A DNA stretch of 64,000 nt. Source: a candidate division FCPU426 bacterium (lineage in GTDB: Bacteria > Oederibacteriota > Muellerivitia > Muellerivitales > Muellerivitaceae). The notes under the pieces were generated by a model. It had not been told where the DNA came from, searched no databases, and worked only from the letters and a program-made list of their open reading frames with translations. Shown here in pieces: positions 40,233 through 50,583 of the stretch; the first letter of the stretch is position 1; the number at the start of each line of letters is the position of its first letter. Position numbers and translations under genes: made by a program. The DNA lies in contig DAIDGV010000027.1 of assembly GCA_027452205.1 (NCBI GenBank), forward strand, positions 1-64,000. The letters run 5' to 3'.

Positions 40233-41444
40233 ATGTTCATCTATAAAGCGGGTGTGGTGGGCGCGGGGGCCATGGGGTCCGGTATCGCCCAGGTCATTTC
40301 TTTCTCGGGGCTTCCGGTGGTCTTGAAAGACACCGATATGGACCGGGTCAATAAGGGTATCGACATGATCCGCAAGGTCTATCAAAGCCGGGTAGACAAG
40401 GGCAAGATGACCGCCTCGGAGATGGACCAGAAGATGAAACTGGTCATCGGGACCACTTCTTATGACGACTTTAAAGATTGCGACTTAGTGATCGAGGCAG
40501 TGTTCGAGAACATGAAGGTAAAACACCAAGTTTTCCAAGAACTGGAAAAGGTATTGCCCGAAACCGCCATCATGGCCAGCAACACCTCGGCCCTTTCCAT
40601 CAGCCAGATCGCTTCGGCGGTGAAACGCTCCGATAAAGTGATCGGTATCCATTTCTTCAATCCGGCGCCGGTGATGAAGCTCATCGAAGTCATCCCGGGT
40701 TTGCAAACCTCGACCGAAACGGTGGATGACGCGGTGACGTTCGCCGAATCGCTCCGCAAAATGCCGGTGCGCGTTAAGGAATGCGCAGGGTTCTTGGTCA
40801 ACCGCCTTTTGCTCCCTTATTTGAACGAAGCCGCTTTCGCTTTCCAAGAAGGTTCCGCGCCGATAGAAGAGATGGACAAGGTCATGCGCGGCTTCGGGAT
40901 GCCGATGGGACCTTTCGCCTTGCTGGATATGCTGGGCTTGGATGTTTGCGCGGATGTTTCCATGATCCTTTACGATTCTTTCGGCCCCCGCATGAAAGCT
41001 GCTGAGATCCTGGCGGAAATGCAAAAGAACAACCGCCTGGGCGTAAAGAACGGCATCGGCTTCTATGTTTATGACGAATCCAAGAAGGCGGACCTGGCCC
41101 CGGTGGTCTCGGCTATCCAGGCTAAGACCGGCGTGAAGGGAACGCCCTTCTCGGCGGAACGCTTGGTGTTCCAGATGATCAATGAAGCGGCCTATTGCCT
41201 GGAAGAGAACGTGGCCTCGCCCTCGGATATCGATCTGGCTATGCTGGCTGGGACCGGTTATCCTCAAGACAAGGGCGGTCCTTTACATACAGCCGACGGT
41301 ATCGGTATCGACGTGGTGGTGGCCAGACTCCAAGAGTTCTCGAAGACCTTGGGGCCCCGTTTCTGGCCCGCACCGATCCTCAAACGCATGGTGGCAGCCA
41401 ACTATTTGGGTCAAAAGACGAAGAAGGGATTTTTTAATTATTAA
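40233..41444 (+). CDS. 3-hydroxyacyl-CoA dehydrogenase
   Basis: Oxidises 3-hydroxyacyl-CoA with NAD+. A 403-residue protein with the NAD-binding GAGAMGSGIAQ (residues 10-20), the HFFNPAPVMKLIEVI active-site segment near 145, and two consecutive C-terminal dimerisation domains, which makes it longer than the ~280-residue single-domain form. GGAGG precedes the ATG. The stop is followed directly by a palindromic element. Confidence 0.93.
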   Translation: MFIYKAGVVGAGAMGSGIAQVISFSGLPVVLKDTDMDRVNKGIDMIRKVYQSRVDKGKMTASEMDQKMKLVIGTTSYDDFKDCDLVIEAVFENMKVKHQVFQELEKVLPETAIMASNTSALSISQIASAVKRSDKVIGIHFFNPAPVMKLIEVIPGLQTSTETVDDAVTFAESLRKMPVRVKECAGFLVNRLLLPYLNEAAFAFQEGSAPIEEMDKVMRGFGMPMGPFALLDMLGLDVCADVSMILYDSFGPRMKAAEILAEMQKNNRLGVKNGIGFYVYDESKKADLAPVVSAIQAKTGVKGTPFSAERLVFQMINEAAYCLEENVASPSDIDLAMLAGTGYPQDKGGPLHTADGIGIDVVVARLQEFSKTLGPRFWPAPILKRMVAANYLGQKTKKGFFNY

Positions 41445-41445
41445 C

Positions 41446-41583
41446 CTGAGTTACGAAGGACACTAAGGGCGCCAAGTGCCGCGAAGAAAAAATGGGTAAA
41501 GACTGAAATTCCGATTTTTAAATAAGTAGAAGGTTTTACTTTGTGATTTAACTTAGTGGTCTTGGTGCACTTTGTGGTTCAAG
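41446..41583. repeat. Intercistronic palindromic element C (GGACACTAAG type)
   Basis: A ~138-bp element fills the gap between the dehydrogenase and the hydratase. Left arm GTTACGAAGGACACTAAGG, right arm (reverse complement) CTTGAACCACAAAGTGCACC, AT-rich centre. The arms match the terminal inverted repeats around the GxxExxY gene at 54729-55199 (CTTGAACCACCAAGGACAC), so this looks like a gene-less relative. Confidence 0.65.
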
Positions 41584-41600
41584 ACTGAAAGGAAAAATGT

Positions 41601-42377
41601 ATGGGTCAATTTTTGAATATTGCGGTGGAAAGCAAGGTCGCGACGGTCACCATCAATAATCCTCCGGTGAACGCCCTGTCCCAGGATGTCTTGAAAGAAC
41701 TGGAAGCCACTATCGATGAATTGGCGGGCAATAAGGACGTCAAGGTCATCGTGCTGACGGGTGTCGGGCCGGTCTTTATCGCCGGGGCGGACATCAAACA
41801 GTTTTCCCAGATCCAGTCCGAGGAGGACGGCAAGAAAGCCGCCGGGTTCGGTCAGCGCATCTTCACGAAGATCGAAAAACTCCAAAAGCCGGTCATTGCG
41901 GCCATTAACGGGGTCTGCCTAGGCGGCGGCATGGAATTGGCCATGGCCTGTCATATCCGCATTGCCTCGGACCGAGCCCGTTTGGGCCAACCTGAAATTA
42001 ACTTAGGGATCATTCCCGGTTTCGGTGGAACCCAACGGCTGGCCCGCTTGGTCGGGACCGGTAAAGCCATTGAGTGGATCCTGACGGGCGACAATATCCC
42101 GCCGGCAGACGCTAAGGCTTTGGGGTTGGTCAATCATGTGGTGCCCGAAGCCGAAGTTTTACGCCAAGCCCAGGGCTTGGCCAAAAAGATTGCCATCAAG
42201 CCCGCGGTGGGTATCGCCCAAAGTTTGAAGGCTGTGTTCACGGGCATCGACCAGACCATCGAAAAGGGGCTGGAAACCGAATTGGATGGTTTCGGCGCTT
42301 GCTGCAAATCACCGGACATGAAAGAGGGCGTGAAGGCTTTCGTTGAGAAACGTCAGCCGCAATTTACGGACCTGTGA
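41601..42377 (+). CDS. Enoyl-CoA hydratase
   Basis: A 258-residue crotonase-fold enzyme adding water across the 2,3-double bond of enoyl-CoA. The oxyanion-hole segment AGADIKQF is near residue 62, and both catalytic glutamates are present: in GGGMELA near 112 and in GQPEINLG near 132, followed by IPGFGGTQRL. AAAGG lies 10-14 bases before the ATG. It overlaps the patatin gene (GTGA). Confidence 0.93.
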   Translation: MGQFLNIAVESKVATVTINNPPVNALSQDVLKELEATIDELAGNKDVKVIVLTGVGPVFIAGADIKQFSQIQSEEDGKKAAGFGQRIFTKIEKLQKPVIAAINGVCLGGGMELAMACHIRIASDRARLGQPEINLGIIPGFGGTQRLARLVGTGKAIEWILTGDNIPPADAKALGLVNHVVPEAEVLRQAQGLAKKIAIKPAVGIAQSLKAVFTGIDQTIEKGLETELDGFGACCKSPDMKEGVKAFVEKRQPQFTDL

Positions 42378-43258
42378 GAAAAACCGCTATGCCGAAAAAA
42401 GCCGCGAAGAGAGAACAACACTTTCACACCCTGGCCCAGCTCAAGGAGACCATGGAAGCCAACCGCTATAAAGTGGGTGTGGCCTTGTGCGGGGGTGTGG
42501 CTTACGGCGTGGCCCAGATCGGGGTGCTGAAGGCTTTGGAAGAAGCGGGAATCCATGTGGATTGTTTGGCGGGTACCAGCGCGGGGGCCATCATCGCGGC
42601 GGCCTATGCCTCGGGCTTGCCGGTGTCCCGTATCGAGGAGATCGGCATCAATACCGGTTGGGGAGAGTTGTTCGCTTTTAGGCCTTCCCGGAAGGGTTTG
42701 GTCTCTTCGGGGCCCATTGAGGAATATATTCGCAAATACCTGAAAGTTGCCAATTTTTCAGATCTCAAGAAACCTTTGGCGGTGGTGACCACCGACCTTT
42801 GCTCCGGCGAGGAGATCGTTTTTACCGACGGACCTTTGGATAAAGCGGTCCGGGCCTCTTGCTCCATCCCGGGAGTTTATACCCCGGTCGAACTGGAAGG
42901 GCATCAATTGGCGGACGGTGGTATGGCGGAGAACGTGCCGGTCAAGGCCTTGAAGAACCTGGGCGCGGACGTGGTGATCGCAGTCAACCTTTTCGGCCAT
43001 CATCAGGTCTTCCCGCCGGCCTCCAATGTGTTCCAGATCCTGATGCGGGTCTGGTACTTCTTCGTCCAAGAGGAATCCTCCTGGCGGGAACAGGCCGACG
43101 TCATCATCGAGCCGGATATGCGTCTTTTCGACCTTTTCGATTTTTCCGCGGGCAAGGAAATGATCGCGGTAGGCGAAAAGGAAGCCAAAAAGCACATGCC
43201 CAAGATCAAGCAGACCATCCAACGCCGTTTTGTTTTCCGCCCTGAGATCTACCGTTAA
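42374..43258 (+). CDS. Patatin-like phospholipase
   Basis: A 294-residue patatin-fold lipid acyl hydrolase of the RssA type. The nucleophile Ser69 is in GTSAG, the oxyanion loop is CGGVAYG (39-45), and the catalytic Asp is in ADGGMAENVPV near 181. GTG 42374 overlaps the hydratase stop; ATG 42389 is an alternative start. Linked to the fatty-acid cluster, so it may release fatty acids for activation; cytoplasmic, since no signal peptide is seen. Confidence 0.88.
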   Translation: MRKTAMPKKAAKREQHFHTLAQLKETMEANRYKVGVALCGGVAYGVAQIGVLKALEEAGIHVDCLAGTSAGAIIAAAYASGLPVSRIEEIGINTGWGELFAFRPSRKGLVSSGPIEEYIRKYLKVANFSDLKKPLAVVTTDLCSGEEIVFTDGPLDKAVRASCSIPGVYTPVELEGHQLADGGMAENVPVKALKNLGADVVIAVNLFGHHQVFPPASNVFQILMRVWYFFVQEESSWREQADVIIEPDMRLFDLFDFSAGKEMIAVGEKEAKKHMPKIKQTIQRRFVFRPEIYR

Positions 43259-43381
43259 GGCCCGCCAGGCTTTTCTTTTAGTGGAAATATCGTTTTCCAA
43301 AAATGAACATAAAAAGACTTCGTCTCCCTCCGGGACGGACCCATAATCAGGGGATCAGCCATCCTTGCAGGGAGAGCTTCC

Positions 43382-43654
43382 GTGACGAACGACGAATTGA
43401 TCGCGAAAGTTGCCGAGGCCACCGGCCAAAAGAAGATCGACATCCAAAAGGCCATGGATGTGATGATCGAGACCATTACCCAGACCGTGAAAACGAACGG
43501 TAAGGTCAACATCACGGGTCTGGGTATCTTCAAGTTGAAGGACAAAAAAGCCCGGGTCGGACGCAACCCCAAGACCGGCGAAACGGTGCAAGTGCCTGCC
43601 CGAAAAGCTCCGAAATTCCTGCCCTCGAAGAATTTCAAAGAGATCGTGAACTAA
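43382..43654 (+). CDS. HU family DNA-binding protein
   Basis: A 90-residue HU/IHF-type architectural protein. The DNA-binding arm GRNPKTGETVQVPARKAPKF (residues 60-79) is intact. It begins with GTG 43382 behind GGAGAG. Single gene with its own terminator. Confidence 0.95.
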   Translation: MTNDELIAKVAEATGQKKIDIQKAMDVMIETITQTVKTNGKVNITGLGIFKLKDKKARVGRNPKTGETVQVPARKAPKFLPSKNFKEIVN

Positions 43655-43678
43655 AAAAGTAAAAAAGACGGTTTGAAG

Positions 43679-43708
43679 GCTATTCACCCTAGTGAATGGC
43701 GCTTTTTT
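43679..43708 (+). terminator. Intrinsic terminator after HU gene
   Basis: Stem GCTATTCAC / GTGAATGGC (one T-G pair), loop CCTA, followed by GCTTTTTT. Confidence 0.75.
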
Positions 43709-43721
43709 ATGCCCCGGTTCC

Positions 43722-43750
43722 TTGACGATTTTGCCCACCCTACCTATCAT
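43722..43750 (+). promoter_or_regulatory. Sigma-70 promoter of groESL
   Basis: -35 TTGACG at 43722-43727, 17-bp spacer, -10 TATCAT at 43745-43750, 107 bp before groES. I looked for a CIRCE element (TTAGCACTC-N9-GAGTGCTAA) in the leader and found none, so HrcA control is not evident. Confidence 0.7.
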
Positions 43751-43856
43751 GACCCAGCTTTCGGCGGTTCGCGCAGTTTCAGAACCCCAGGCTCTTACCG
43801 AAAAATCGAATAAAGTCTGCGGTTTTTCGCCGCGGTTAATTTTCAGGAGGTTGTTC

Positions 43857-44147
43857 ATGAAATTCCGTCCGTTGTACGACCGTATCCTCGTGGAGCGTTT
43901 AGGAGACGAGGAAAAAACCAAGAGTGGCATCATCATCCCCGACGCGGCCCGCGAAAAGCAGCAGCGCGGCAAAGTCGTTGCTGTGGGCAAGGGCCGGGTC
44001 AATGAGAAGGGCGAAGTCCTGAAATTGGACGTGAAAGTGGGCGATGTGGTCCTCTTTGAGAAATACGGCGGGGAAGAGATCAAGATCGACGGTCAAGAAT
44101 ACGTCATCATGAAAGAAGAAGGCGTGATCGGCGTGGTTGAAGCCTGA
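43857..44147 (+). CDS. groES: Co-chaperonin GroES
   Basis: A 96-residue Gro[13 protein letters not shown] at the N-terminus, mobile loop [12 protein letters not shown] (about 21-32) and [18 protein letters not shown] near 61 are typical. Start ATG 43857 follows AGGAGG; a longer in-frame reading upstream runs over the promoter and is rejected. It caps the GroEL ring. Operon groES-groL with 43 bp between. Confidence 0.97.
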   Translation: MKFRPLYDRILVERLGDEEKTKSGIIIPDAAREKQQRGKVVAVGKGRVNEKGEVLKLDVKVGDVVLFEKYGGEEIKIDGQEYVIMKEEGVIGVVEA

Positions 44148-44154
44148 TTGATAA

Positions 44155-45834
<1,680 letters not shown>

Positions 45835-45837
45835 AAA

Positions 45838-45877
45838 CATCAATTTTGAATTCTTAATTATGAATTTTGAATTGTGG
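45838..45877. repeat. Short AT-rich repeat, relative of element F
   Basis: CAATTTTGAATTCTTAATTA and TGAATTTTGAATTGTGG repeat the motif seen in the pyrB-pyrC gap (11901-12005). It lies between the groL stop and its terminator. Confidence 0.45.
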
Positions 45878-45910
45878 AAGCCCTTGGCGGGAAACCGCCA
45901 AGGGCTTTTT
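45878..45910 (+). terminator. Intrinsic terminator of groESL
   Basis: A perfect 13-bp stem AAGCCCTTGGCGG / CCGCCAAGGGCTT with loop GAAA and a T-tract. Confidence 0.92.
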
Positions 45911-45923
45911 GTTTAAGGGCTCG

Positions 45924-45952
45924 TTGACGTTAGAGGGGATAACCCCTATTAT
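45924..45952 (+). promoter_or_regulatory. Sigma-70 promoter of the Bat operon region
   Basis: -35 TTGACG at 45924-45929, 17-bp spacer, -10 TATTAT at 45947-45952. It lies 31 bp before the small membrane gene that opens the unit leading into the Bat genes. Confidence 0.75.
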
Positions 45953-45983
45953 TTTTGACGCAACACCAACAAAGGAGTCCGTC

Positions 45984-46166
45984 TTGGCACCTGGCTGGAT
46001 CGTCGGCATCATCGCAGGCTATGTCCTTTTCAATCTGGGTCTTTGGAAGTCCGATTCCACCCCGAAACCGCAAGATACGCTCTGGGCCCTAGTCATGCTG
46101 GGGGGGACCGTGCTGATGTTCCTTTCCGTTCTTCTCTGGGCCGTGCCGGGCTTCTTTAATTCCTGA
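45984..46166 (+). CDS. Small two-helix membrane protein
   Basis: A 60-residue protein made of two hydrophobic helices (about 5-20 and 33-55) joined by a polar loop KSDSTPKPQDT. The start is TTG 45984 with AAAGGAG just upstream; longer in-frame readings would begin inside the groL terminator. No family recognised. First gene behind a strong promoter, 18 bp before the next gene. Confidence 0.6.
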   Translation: MAPGWIVGIIAGYVLFNLGLWKSDSTPKPQDTLWALVMLGGTVLMFLSVLLWAVPGFFNS

Positions 46167-46184
46167 ATTCCGAAAGGCCGCTCC

Positions 46185-46529
46185 GTGAAGGAACTCCTCA
46201 CTGAACAACAAGCGGACCAGGTCGTGGCGCTTCTTTCCCTTTTGGTCACTTTAGCTAGCCTGGGTTGGGGTTTTTACCAGACCCGTTTCACCAAGAAAGA
46301 TGTTTCTAAGTCTGTTTGGGCCACCGCCGTCCTTTTCGCGTTGGCTGGGCCCGTTATTTGGGCTTTCTGGGGTATCTATAATTCCATCGAAGATCATTAT
46401 GGTTTGGATTCGGTCAAGGCCTTGGAGATCAATTTTGGTATCGTCGTTGGGATAGCGCTTCTTTTCACGGCTGCCCTTGCCTTGATCCGACATTGGGTCC
46501 CCGCGGGGCCCAAATCCCGCCGCCGTTAA
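46185..46529 (+). CDS. Three-helix membrane protein, unknown
   Basis: A 114-residue protein with three predicted membrane helices (about 14-31, 43-64, 82-104) and a basic C-terminus (KSRRR). GTG 46185 is the likely start. Not recognised. Its position between a strong promoter and the Bat genes suggests co-expression with them. Confidence 0.55.
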   Translation: MKELLTEQQADQVVALLSLLVTLASLGWGFYQTRFTKKDVSKSVWATAVLFALAGPVIWAFWGIYNSIEDHYGLDSVKALEINFGIVVGIALLFTAALALIRHWVPAGPKSRRR

Positions 46530-46574
46530 AGGGCGTTTTCCGAACCAAGAAAGCGGTTGGAACGTCTAAAAGTC

Positions 46575-47459
46575 ATGAAATCATCTATAACCCCTCTCTC
46601 GATCCTTAGTGAAGTCAAACGCCTGGAGTTGGTCACCCGGGGCGCAGTCGAGACTTTGCTCAAAGGCTCCTATAAGAGCACCTTCCGGGGCCAGGGGTTG
46701 GAATTCCACCAGGTCCGGGAATATTTCCCCGAGGATGATGTCCGCTCCATCGACTGGAATGTCACCGCCCGTCTCAACTCGCCTTTCGTTAAGACCTTCG
46801 TGGAAGAGCGGGAACTGCAAATGGTCCTGGCCGTCGACCTGTCGGCCTCCCTTTGGTCCGGGTCCGGACCAAAAAGCAAAAGGGAGACAGCCCTGCGGCT
46901 TTGCGCGACACTGGCCTTTTCAGCGGTCAAGAACCAGGACCGGGTGGGTCTTTTCCTCTTCACCGACCGGGCTGAGTATTGGCTGCCGCCCAAAAGGGGC
47001 AAGGCGGCGGGAATGCGCATCCTGCGTGAATTGATCCAATTCAAACCCGCGGGCCGACGCACCAATTACCAACCGGTCTTCAGGACCCTGTCCAAGGTGC
47101 TCAAACGCCGCAGCGTGCTGGTGTTGGTCTCGGACTTTACCGAAACAGTGCCGGTGGAACTGGCGGGATTCCTGGCCCGCCGTCATGACATGGTGTCGGT
47201 TGTGGTCAAAGACCCGATCGAGACGGATTTCAAACTGCCGGCATGGGTGACCGTGAAAGATCCGGAAACGGGCCGGGTCGGTTATTTGTCACCAGGTTCC
47301 CAAAAGGCTTTTCAAAAAGCGGAGGATTTCCGGGAGTCCCAGTTGAGAGTTCTTACCCGCCAAGGCTCGGACCGGATGGATATCACCGCCGGCGAGAACG
47401 TGACCTTATCCCTGATGAAGTTCTTCAAAAAACGCTTTGAGCGAAACGGCAGGCGTTGA
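46575..47459 (+). CDS. DUF58 protein of the Bat/MoxR cluster
   Basis: A 294-residue DUF58 protein. The family signature GLEFHQVREYFPEDDVRSIDW lies near residues 43-63 (start of a von Willebrand-like fold), and the VLAVDLSASLWSG segment near 87 supplies a partial MIDAS-like DxSxS. These proteins sit next to MoxR ATPases and Bat membrane proteins in many aerobic or aerotolerant bacteria, probably as part of an envelope chaperone-like complex. ATG 46575 is used; TTG 46557 is the alternative. Confidence 0.85.
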   Translation: MKSSITPLSILSEVKRLELVTRGAVETLLKGSYKSTFRGQGLEFHQVREYFPEDDVRSIDWNVTARLNSPFVKTFVEERELQMVLAVDLSASLWSGSGPKSKRETALRLCATLAFSAVKNQDRVGLFLFTDRAEYWLPPKRGKAAGMRILRELIQFKPAGRRTNYQPVFRTLSKVLKRRSVLVLVSDFTETVPVELAGFLARRHDMVSVVVKDPIETDFKLPAWVTVKDPETGRVGYLSPGSQKAFQKAEDFRESQLRVLTRQGSDRMDITAGENVTLSLMKFFKKRFERNGRR

Positions 47460-47460
47460 C

Positions 47461-48576
47461 ATGGACTTTCACAGCATCCATTTCGCGAACCCTATTTGGC
47501 TGACCGGGCTTTTTATACTGCCTTTGGCTTTTTTGATCGCTCTTTGGGTCTCCCGGGCCCGACACAGCACTTTTTCATTAGGTAATTCCCGGTTGGTGGA
47601 GATGGCTTCGGGGTTCCTTTCCCCCCAGGCGGTGCCTTGGTTGTTGCGCTTGGTAGTGGTTGGCTTGTGTTTGATCGCGGCGGCACGGCCCCAAAGCGGG
47701 CAAAAGAAAGTGGAAGAGAAAAAACAGGTCTCAGATCTTTTTGTGGCCCTCGATGTTTCGGGGTCTATGGTCACGCCAGACTTGAAACCGAACCGCATTA
47801 CCGCGGCCAAAAAGTTCCTTGCTGACTTCCTGGATAAGATCGAAAACGCCCGGATCGGGTTGACCATCTTCGCCCGGATCAGCTTTACCGCCTGTCCTTT
47901 GACCACTGACACACAGATCGTCAAACAGATCCTTTCGAATGTCAAACAAGCCCCCTTTTCGATAAAAGTGGATGGAACGGCCATCGGCGACGCCATCGTG
48001 GCCTGTGTGGGGCGTCTGGAAAGGGGCGATCCCCAAGCGGAGAACAAGAACAACCCGGTGGTGCCGTCGTTGTTGTCCGCGCTGGCGGATAAACCGAAAG
48101 AAACCGAAACCTCTGAAGGTAAGCATCAAGCTATCATCCTGCTGACCGACGGCGGTGATAATGCAAGCCGCGTGGATCCTTTGACCGCGGCCAAGATCGC
48201 CGCCAGCCGCGGTATCAAAATCTATACGGTGGGGATGGGCAGTCTTCATCCAGTGCCCGCTTTGTTTTTGCAACCCGATGGCACTTACCAGTATGCGATC
48301 GACGCCCGTACGCGGGAGGTTTATATGAGCGATCCGGTCGAGATGGGAATCTTGAAAGAGATCGCCCGTATCACGGGTGGAAAGGCCTATAGCGCGGAGA
48401 ACAACAGTACCTTTCAAGCGGTGCTGGACGACATCGCGCGGCTGGAGAAAAGGGATGTTGCTGTCACCACCCATTGGGAATACAACGAATTAGCCCCTTA
48501 TTTCTTGCTGGCGGCTTTCATCCTCTTGGTCATGGACCTTGTCCTGGAAACGACCTATCTAAGGACCTTGCCATGA
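47461..48576 (+). CDS. batA: BatA, von Willebrand factor A membrane protein
   Basis: A 371-residue protein with N-terminal (residues about 14-33 and 60-78) and C-terminal (about 345-365) membrane helices around a VWA domain. The MIDAS motif VALDVSGSM is near residue 97, and LLTDGGDNAS near 235 carries the conserved Asp. Named for the Bacteroides aerotolerance operon; the biochemical role is not settled. It starts one base after the DUF58 stop and overlaps batB (ATGA). Confidence 0.88.
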   Translation: MDFHSIHFANPIWLTGLFILPLAFLIALWVSRARHSTFSLGNSRLVEMASGFLSPQAVPWLLRLVVVGLCLIAAARPQSGQKKVEEKKQVSDLFVALDVSGSMVTPDLKPNRITAAKKFLADFLDKIENARIGLTIFARISFTACPLTTDTQIVKQILSNVKQAPFSIKVDGTAIGDAIVACVGRLERGDPQAENKNNPVVPSLLSALADKPKETETSEGKHQAIILLTDGGDNASRVDPLTAAKIAASRGIKIYTVGMGSLHPVPALFLQPDGTYQYAIDARTREVYMSDPVEMGILKEIARITGGKAYSAENNSTFQAVLDDIARLEKRDVAVTTHWEYNELAPYFLLAAFILLVMDLVLETTYLRTLP

Positions 48577-49559
48577 AGATCGCTTATTTGGATAACCTCT
48601 GGTACTTGGTGTTGATCTTCGGCGCGGGATTGTTGCTGGCCCTTTGGACCTGGGCCCGGGACCAAAGGGACCTCAAGATCCTCAGTCTTCAGAACCTGGT
48701 CCTGTCGCCCGAACTGGCCTGGGCCCGGCGGGTGGTGAAGAGCCTGTTCCTTTTGGCAGGACTTTTTTTAGTGCTGCTGGGGGCCCTTCGCCTTCAGGGC
48801 AAACCGGTTCCCGAGGACCTGGACCTGAGGGGCAGCGATATCGTGGTCGTCTTGGACCTTTCCAAGAGCATGTTGACCCAAGACATGGTCCCTAACCGGT
48901 TGGAAGCGGCCAAGAAAGCCGTACTTTCTTGGATGCAAGGCCAAGATGGGGACCGGGTTGGTCTAGTGGCTTTCGCAGGAGAAGGAATGGTGCAAGTACC
49001 TTTGACATTGGATCTTCAGGCTGTCTCCGTCGTGTTACAGAGCGACGATACTGACGTGGTAGGCAAGGGTGGTACGGATATCGGTAAAGGGATACGGGAA
49101 GCTTTGACGGTATTTCCCAAAGAAAACCCGGACAAAAGAGGGAGGGCCATCCTTCTTTTGACCGACGGTGAATTGACGGATCGGGCTTCCAACCTGGACG
49201 AAGCCTGCCAAGAGGCCAAAAAAATGGGAGTGCCGGTGGTCGCGGTGGGATTGGGAACACCCCAGGGTAAGCCCATTCCTGACGGTGCCTTCTGGGGACA
49301 GGAGACCTTTAAAAGAGACGAGACGGGTAACGTGCACATCAGCCGGTTGGATGAGGGAACCCTTCGCAAGATAGCTGACACGACCGGTGGCCTTTTCGTG
49401 AGCGGGGACAACGGGGATAACCTTGGTTCCATTGACAAGGTGTTGGAAAATCTTCAAAAGACAGAGATGAAGGGAAAGGGCGGGGTTAAGCGGGTTGAGT
49501 TCGCGCCTTCCTTAGGTTGGATGGCGGCGGCTACCCTTTTTATCTCGACGATCCTGTGA
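48573..49559 (+). CDS. batB: BatB, von Willebrand factor A membrane protein
   Basis: A 328-residue companion of BatA: two N-terminal helices (about 8-26 and 55-72), then a VWA domain with MIDAS VVLDLSKSM near residue 90 and LLLTDGELTD near 193. The C-terminal helix is short (SLGWMAAATLFISTIL) and the protein stops right after it, without the basic residues usual in homologues. ATG 48573 overlaps the batA stop; longer in-frame readings lie inside batA. Confidence 0.88.
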   Translation: MKIAYLDNLWYLVLIFGAGLLLALWTWARDQRDLKILSLQNLVLSPELAWARRVVKSLFLLAGLFLVLLGALRLQGKPVPEDLDLRGSDIVVVLDLSKSMLTQDMVPNRLEAAKKAVLSWMQGQDGDRVGLVAFAGEGMVQVPLTLDLQAVSVVLQSDDTDVVGKGGTDIGKGIREALTVFPKENPDKRGRAILLLTDGELTDRASNLDEACQEAKKMGVPVVAVGLGTPQGKPIPDGAFWGQETFKRDETGNVHISRLDEGTLRKIADTTGGLFVSGDNGDNLGSIDKVLENLQKTEMKGKGGVKRVEFAPSLGWMAAATLFISTIL

Positions 49560-49563
49560 GGAA

Positions 49564-50523
49564 ATGAACGTGCGCTTTGTCGGACTGCTTACTTTAATGT
49601 TCTTGGTGGGGTCGATTCCCGCTTGGGCCCTGGACTGGTCCCCGGGCCGGACGGCCTATGACAAACAAGATTATGAGGCCGCTGAAAAATACTACGGTGA
49701 CCAAGTCCAGAAAAATCCCAAGGACGCGAACGCGGCCTATTCCTGGGGCGACTCCCTTTATCAATTAGGCCGTTATGAGGACGCGGAGAACGCCTTTTCC
49801 CAAGCCCTTCAATCCAAACCTGACATGGAACAGGCTTGGTACAACATGGGGAACAGCGTTTACCAACAACAGCGCTATAAGGACGCTATCGAGGATTACC
49901 AAAAGGCCCTTCAGTTGAACCCGAAGGACACGGACGCCCAGCATAATTTGGAAGTGGCGGAAAAGAAGTTGAAGGACAATCCAAAATCGGACAAGAGCGG
50001 CCAAAAGAAGCCCAAGAATAAAAAGAATCAACCGACCCCAACCCCTTCACCCAACCCTAACTCCCAATCGAACCAAGGCCAGCCCAAGCAGCCTCAACAG
50101 GGCGGATCCAATCCGAAACAATCGCCCAATGGGCAGCCCCAATCGAGCCAGTCCCAAGGCCAAAAAAAGTCGTCTCCCGATCAGCAAGGCAATAAGCAAC
50201 CGGGAGGCCAAGGACAAAATCAACCTGGCGGTTCGGGACAAAACCAGCAGCAATCCCAACAGTCCAAAGAAGACCAGCAAGACCAACAACGCGAGCAACA
50301 GGCCAAGAAACAACTGGGCTTGAACGACAGCCAAGTCCAAAACCTCATTAACCAGCTCGAGAAGCAGGAAAGCCAGACTCGGCAGTACTATTCGGCCGAT
50401 CCTAAGCGGGATATGCAGCGACAGGGTGCTATGGACTTTCTCCCACAGGAACAACGCGACTTTTTAAAGCATTTTTTTGGCATGTCAAACCAAAACGGGG
50501 ATGGGGTCCAGGAGGACTGGTAG
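49564..50523 (+). CDS. batC: BatC, TPR protein with Gln/Pro-rich tail
   Basis: A 319-residue protein: signal peptide (1-23, ending AWA), three TPR units (about 27-135) with the typical AAYSWGDSLYQLGRYEDAE and AWYNMGNSVYQQQRYKDAIE repeats, then a ~130-residue low-complexity Gln/Pro/Ser/Lys stretch and a conserved-looking end QRDFLKHFFGM. The TPRs probably bind BatA/BatB. The low-complexity part resembles a flexible spacer crossing the periplasm. A terminator follows. Confidence 0.82.
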   Translation: MNVRFVGLLTLMFLVGSIPAWALDWSPGRTAYDKQDYEAAEKYYGDQVQKNPKDANAAYSWGDSLYQLGRYEDAENAFSQALQSKPDMEQAWYNMGNSVYQQQRYKDAIEDYQKALQLNPKDTDAQHNLEVAEKKLKDNPKSDKSGQKKPKNKKNQPTPTPSPNPNSQSNQGQPKQPQQGGSNPKQSPNGQPQSSQSQGQKKSSPDQQGNKQPGGQGQNQPGGSGQNQQQSQQSKEDQQDQQREQQAKKQLGLNDSQVQNLINQLEKQESQTRQYYSADPKRDMQRQGAMDFLPQEQRDFLKHFFGMSNQNGDGVQEDW

Positions 50524-50543
50524 GGTGAAGTTTACAGGTTGAT

Positions 50544-50572
50544 AAAAAAGTCCGGTAAAGACAGACTTTTTT
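50544..50572 (+). terminator. Terminator between batC and batD
   Basis: A 9-bp stem AAAAAAGTC / GACTTTTTT with an 11-base loop and terminal T-tract. It would stop or reduce transcription before batD, splitting the operon. Confidence 0.6.
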
Positions 50573-50583
50573 GTATTTAGGTC

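Noticed and set aside
43692-43856. 55-codon N-terminal extension of groES
   Set aside because: The stretch contains the promoter and leader; the GroES fold begins at ATG 43857 behind AGGAGG.
43751-43856. CIRCE operator in the groESL leader
   Set aside because: No TTAGCACTC-N9-GAGTGCTAA or near match could be read.
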